Source: an uncultured Paracoccaceae bacterium (GTDB lineage Bacteria; Pseudomonadota; Alphaproteobacteria; Rhodobacterales; Rhodobacteraceae). From it: a stretch of DNA of 6,996 bases. Under the pieces are notes generated by a model. That model was given only the letters and a program-made list of their open reading frames with translations, searched no databases and was not told where the DNA came from. The DNA is taken from positions 1 through 6,996 of the forward strand of contig CAJXHQ010000161.1 of NCBI GenBank assembly GCA_913054485.1. Reading direction: 5' to 3'. Within the stretch, counting starts at the first letter, position 1, and every line of letters starts with the position of its first letter. Of this stretch, positions 6,476 through 6,996 are shown one piece after another. The position numbers were made by a program, and so were the translations under genes.

Positions 6476-6498
6476 TTTTGCCGAAACCCGCGGCAAAA
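6476..6498. repeat. Perfect 8-bp inverted repeat in the sigma-factor leader
   Basis: TTTTGCCG (6476-6483) and CGGCAAAA (6491-6498) are separated by 7 bases, 51 bases upstream of the sigma start codon. No T-tract follows the stem on either strand, so a terminator is unlikely. The form suits a dimeric regulator operator or a leader RNA hairpin. No known regulator is recognised from the half-site. Confidence 0.55.
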
Positions 6499-6539
6499 TG
6501 ACTGGCCCCGTCCTGGAAAAGAGAGACAAGAACCCCCAC

Positions 6540-6996
6540 GGGTTTAAGTGCCTACCCATCGTGTCCGGGCGAAAAATGGATTGGAAGTGTCTAAGTTGCT
6601 GGCTTGAAGCAACTTTATTTGCCCTCTGTGTTTTCAGCGCTCTCTTGTTCTAAGGCCGAACCACAGTCCAGTTGGGCAAGGATCGATCGGGCCGCATCTT
6701 CTGGCCGCCCGTCATAGACGGCCGTCTGGTCCGATTAGAAAAATGCGCAAGATCCGCATCGAGCCGGCAGGAGCGTTTTAGCCAGTCTTGGGCTTTGGGG
6801 GTGCAACTGTCTGCCGCCAGCCCGCCAGCCCCTTCTGCGCAAGCTCCAAGACCGTCAGAGCGGGCTTTCTTCCCCCCGAAGCCCTTGGACACGGTGAGCA
6901 TTTTGGAGAACGCTGGCCATCTGACTATTTTTTGTTCAGCACCAGCAATGTCATCATTCCAATCGGGGGAAGAGGTTTTTGTTCCTCAAGAGTCAA
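6540..6996. other. Region without an identifiable gene
   Basis: No protein family was recognised in these 457 bases. On the minus strand, a fragment from about 6731 down to 6615 reads AVYDGRPEDAARSILAQLD... to a TAA; it looks coding-like but has no start codon and an in-frame stop just upstream. A second minus-strand frame has ALTVLELAQKGLAGWRQTV, ending at a TAA near 6778. A continuous 83-codon minus frame (6901-6650) has low-complexity content and no homology that I know. AGACGGCCGTCT (6716-6727) is a perfect 12-bp palindrome. At the right edge a plus frame opens at ATG 6948 (MSSFQSGEEVFV...), while a minus frame runs in from outside and stops at 6925. The last 100 bases or so appear richer in A+T than the genes. 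A decayed gene or plain intergenic DNA are both possible. Confidence 0.4.
6593..6615. repeat. Hairpin AAGTTGCT/AGCAACTT
   Basis: A perfect 8-bp stem, AAGTTGCT (6593-6600) and AGCAACTT (6608-6615), has a 7-base loop. On the plus strand TATTTG follows, a poor T-run. On the minus strand it begins right at the TAA (6617-6615) that ends a coding-like fragment, the position expected of a transcript-end hairpin. Its role is uncertain. Confidence 0.45.

Noticed and set aside
6426..6539. N-terminal extension of the sigma factor from GTG 6539
   Set aside because: ATG 6425 has a ribosome site and gives the normal ECF length. The extra 38 residues match nothing and would cover the inverted repeat.
6576..6653. 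25-codon hydrophobic plus-strand peptide (MDWKCLSCW...)
   Set aside because: It has no ribosome site, its sequence overlaps a hairpin, and nothing supports expression. Kept only as a note.
6650..6901. 83-codon minus-strand frame
   Set aside because: Low-complexity Gly/Ala/Arg content, no ribosome site that I could see, no known family. Competing frames on the same strand look at least as coding-like.

Overview
The window looks like chromosomal DNA of an alphaproteobacterium, most likely a marine Rhodobacterales/Roseobacter-type organism. This is inferred from the high GC content, the GC-rich third codon positions, the alphaproteobacterial form of the heat-shock promoter, and a GlcF of the type I associate with that group. 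No species assignment is possible from the sequence alone.

Layout. Positions 1-2241 (+) hold the glycolate oxidase genes: the 3' part of glcE (FAD subunit, cut by the left edge) and complete glcF (Fe-S subunit). They are separated by an unusual 153-bp gap with a strong hairpin. Positions 2329-3138 (+) encode an exported trypsin-like serine protease with an intact His-Asp-Ser triad, probably starting at a GTG behind a strong ribosome binding site. Positions 3163-3753 (+) form a heat-shock module: an RpoH-type promoter, a leader that folds as a four-hairpin RNA thermometer resembling ROSE elements, and an IbpA/Hsp20 small heat-shock protein. A strong intrinsic terminator follows at 3806-3839. 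Positions 3840-3993 are intergenic between convergent genes and carry GGCATCCGG-type repeats.

Positions 6425-3994 (-) form a two-gene operon: an ECF sigma factor, translationally coupled through an ATGA overlap to a membrane-anchored von Willebrand A (YfbK-like) protein. The second protein has a short cytoplasmic N-terminus, one membrane span and a large periplasmic vWA region, so it may be the regulator or output partner of the sigma factor. The sigma leader holds a perfect 8-bp inverted repeat. Positions 6540-6996 contain no gene I can identify. There are disconnected minus-strand coding-like fragments, a hairpin, a palindrome, and short frames open at the right edge.

How the genes work together. 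GlcE and GlcF act with GlcD (outside the window) to oxidise glycolate to glyoxylate. The hsp20 unit appears to be controlled twice by heat, at transcription by RpoH and at translation by the leader RNA. The sigma/vWA pair is a candidate envelope signalling unit. No mobile element, CRISPR array, tRNA or rRNA was recognised.
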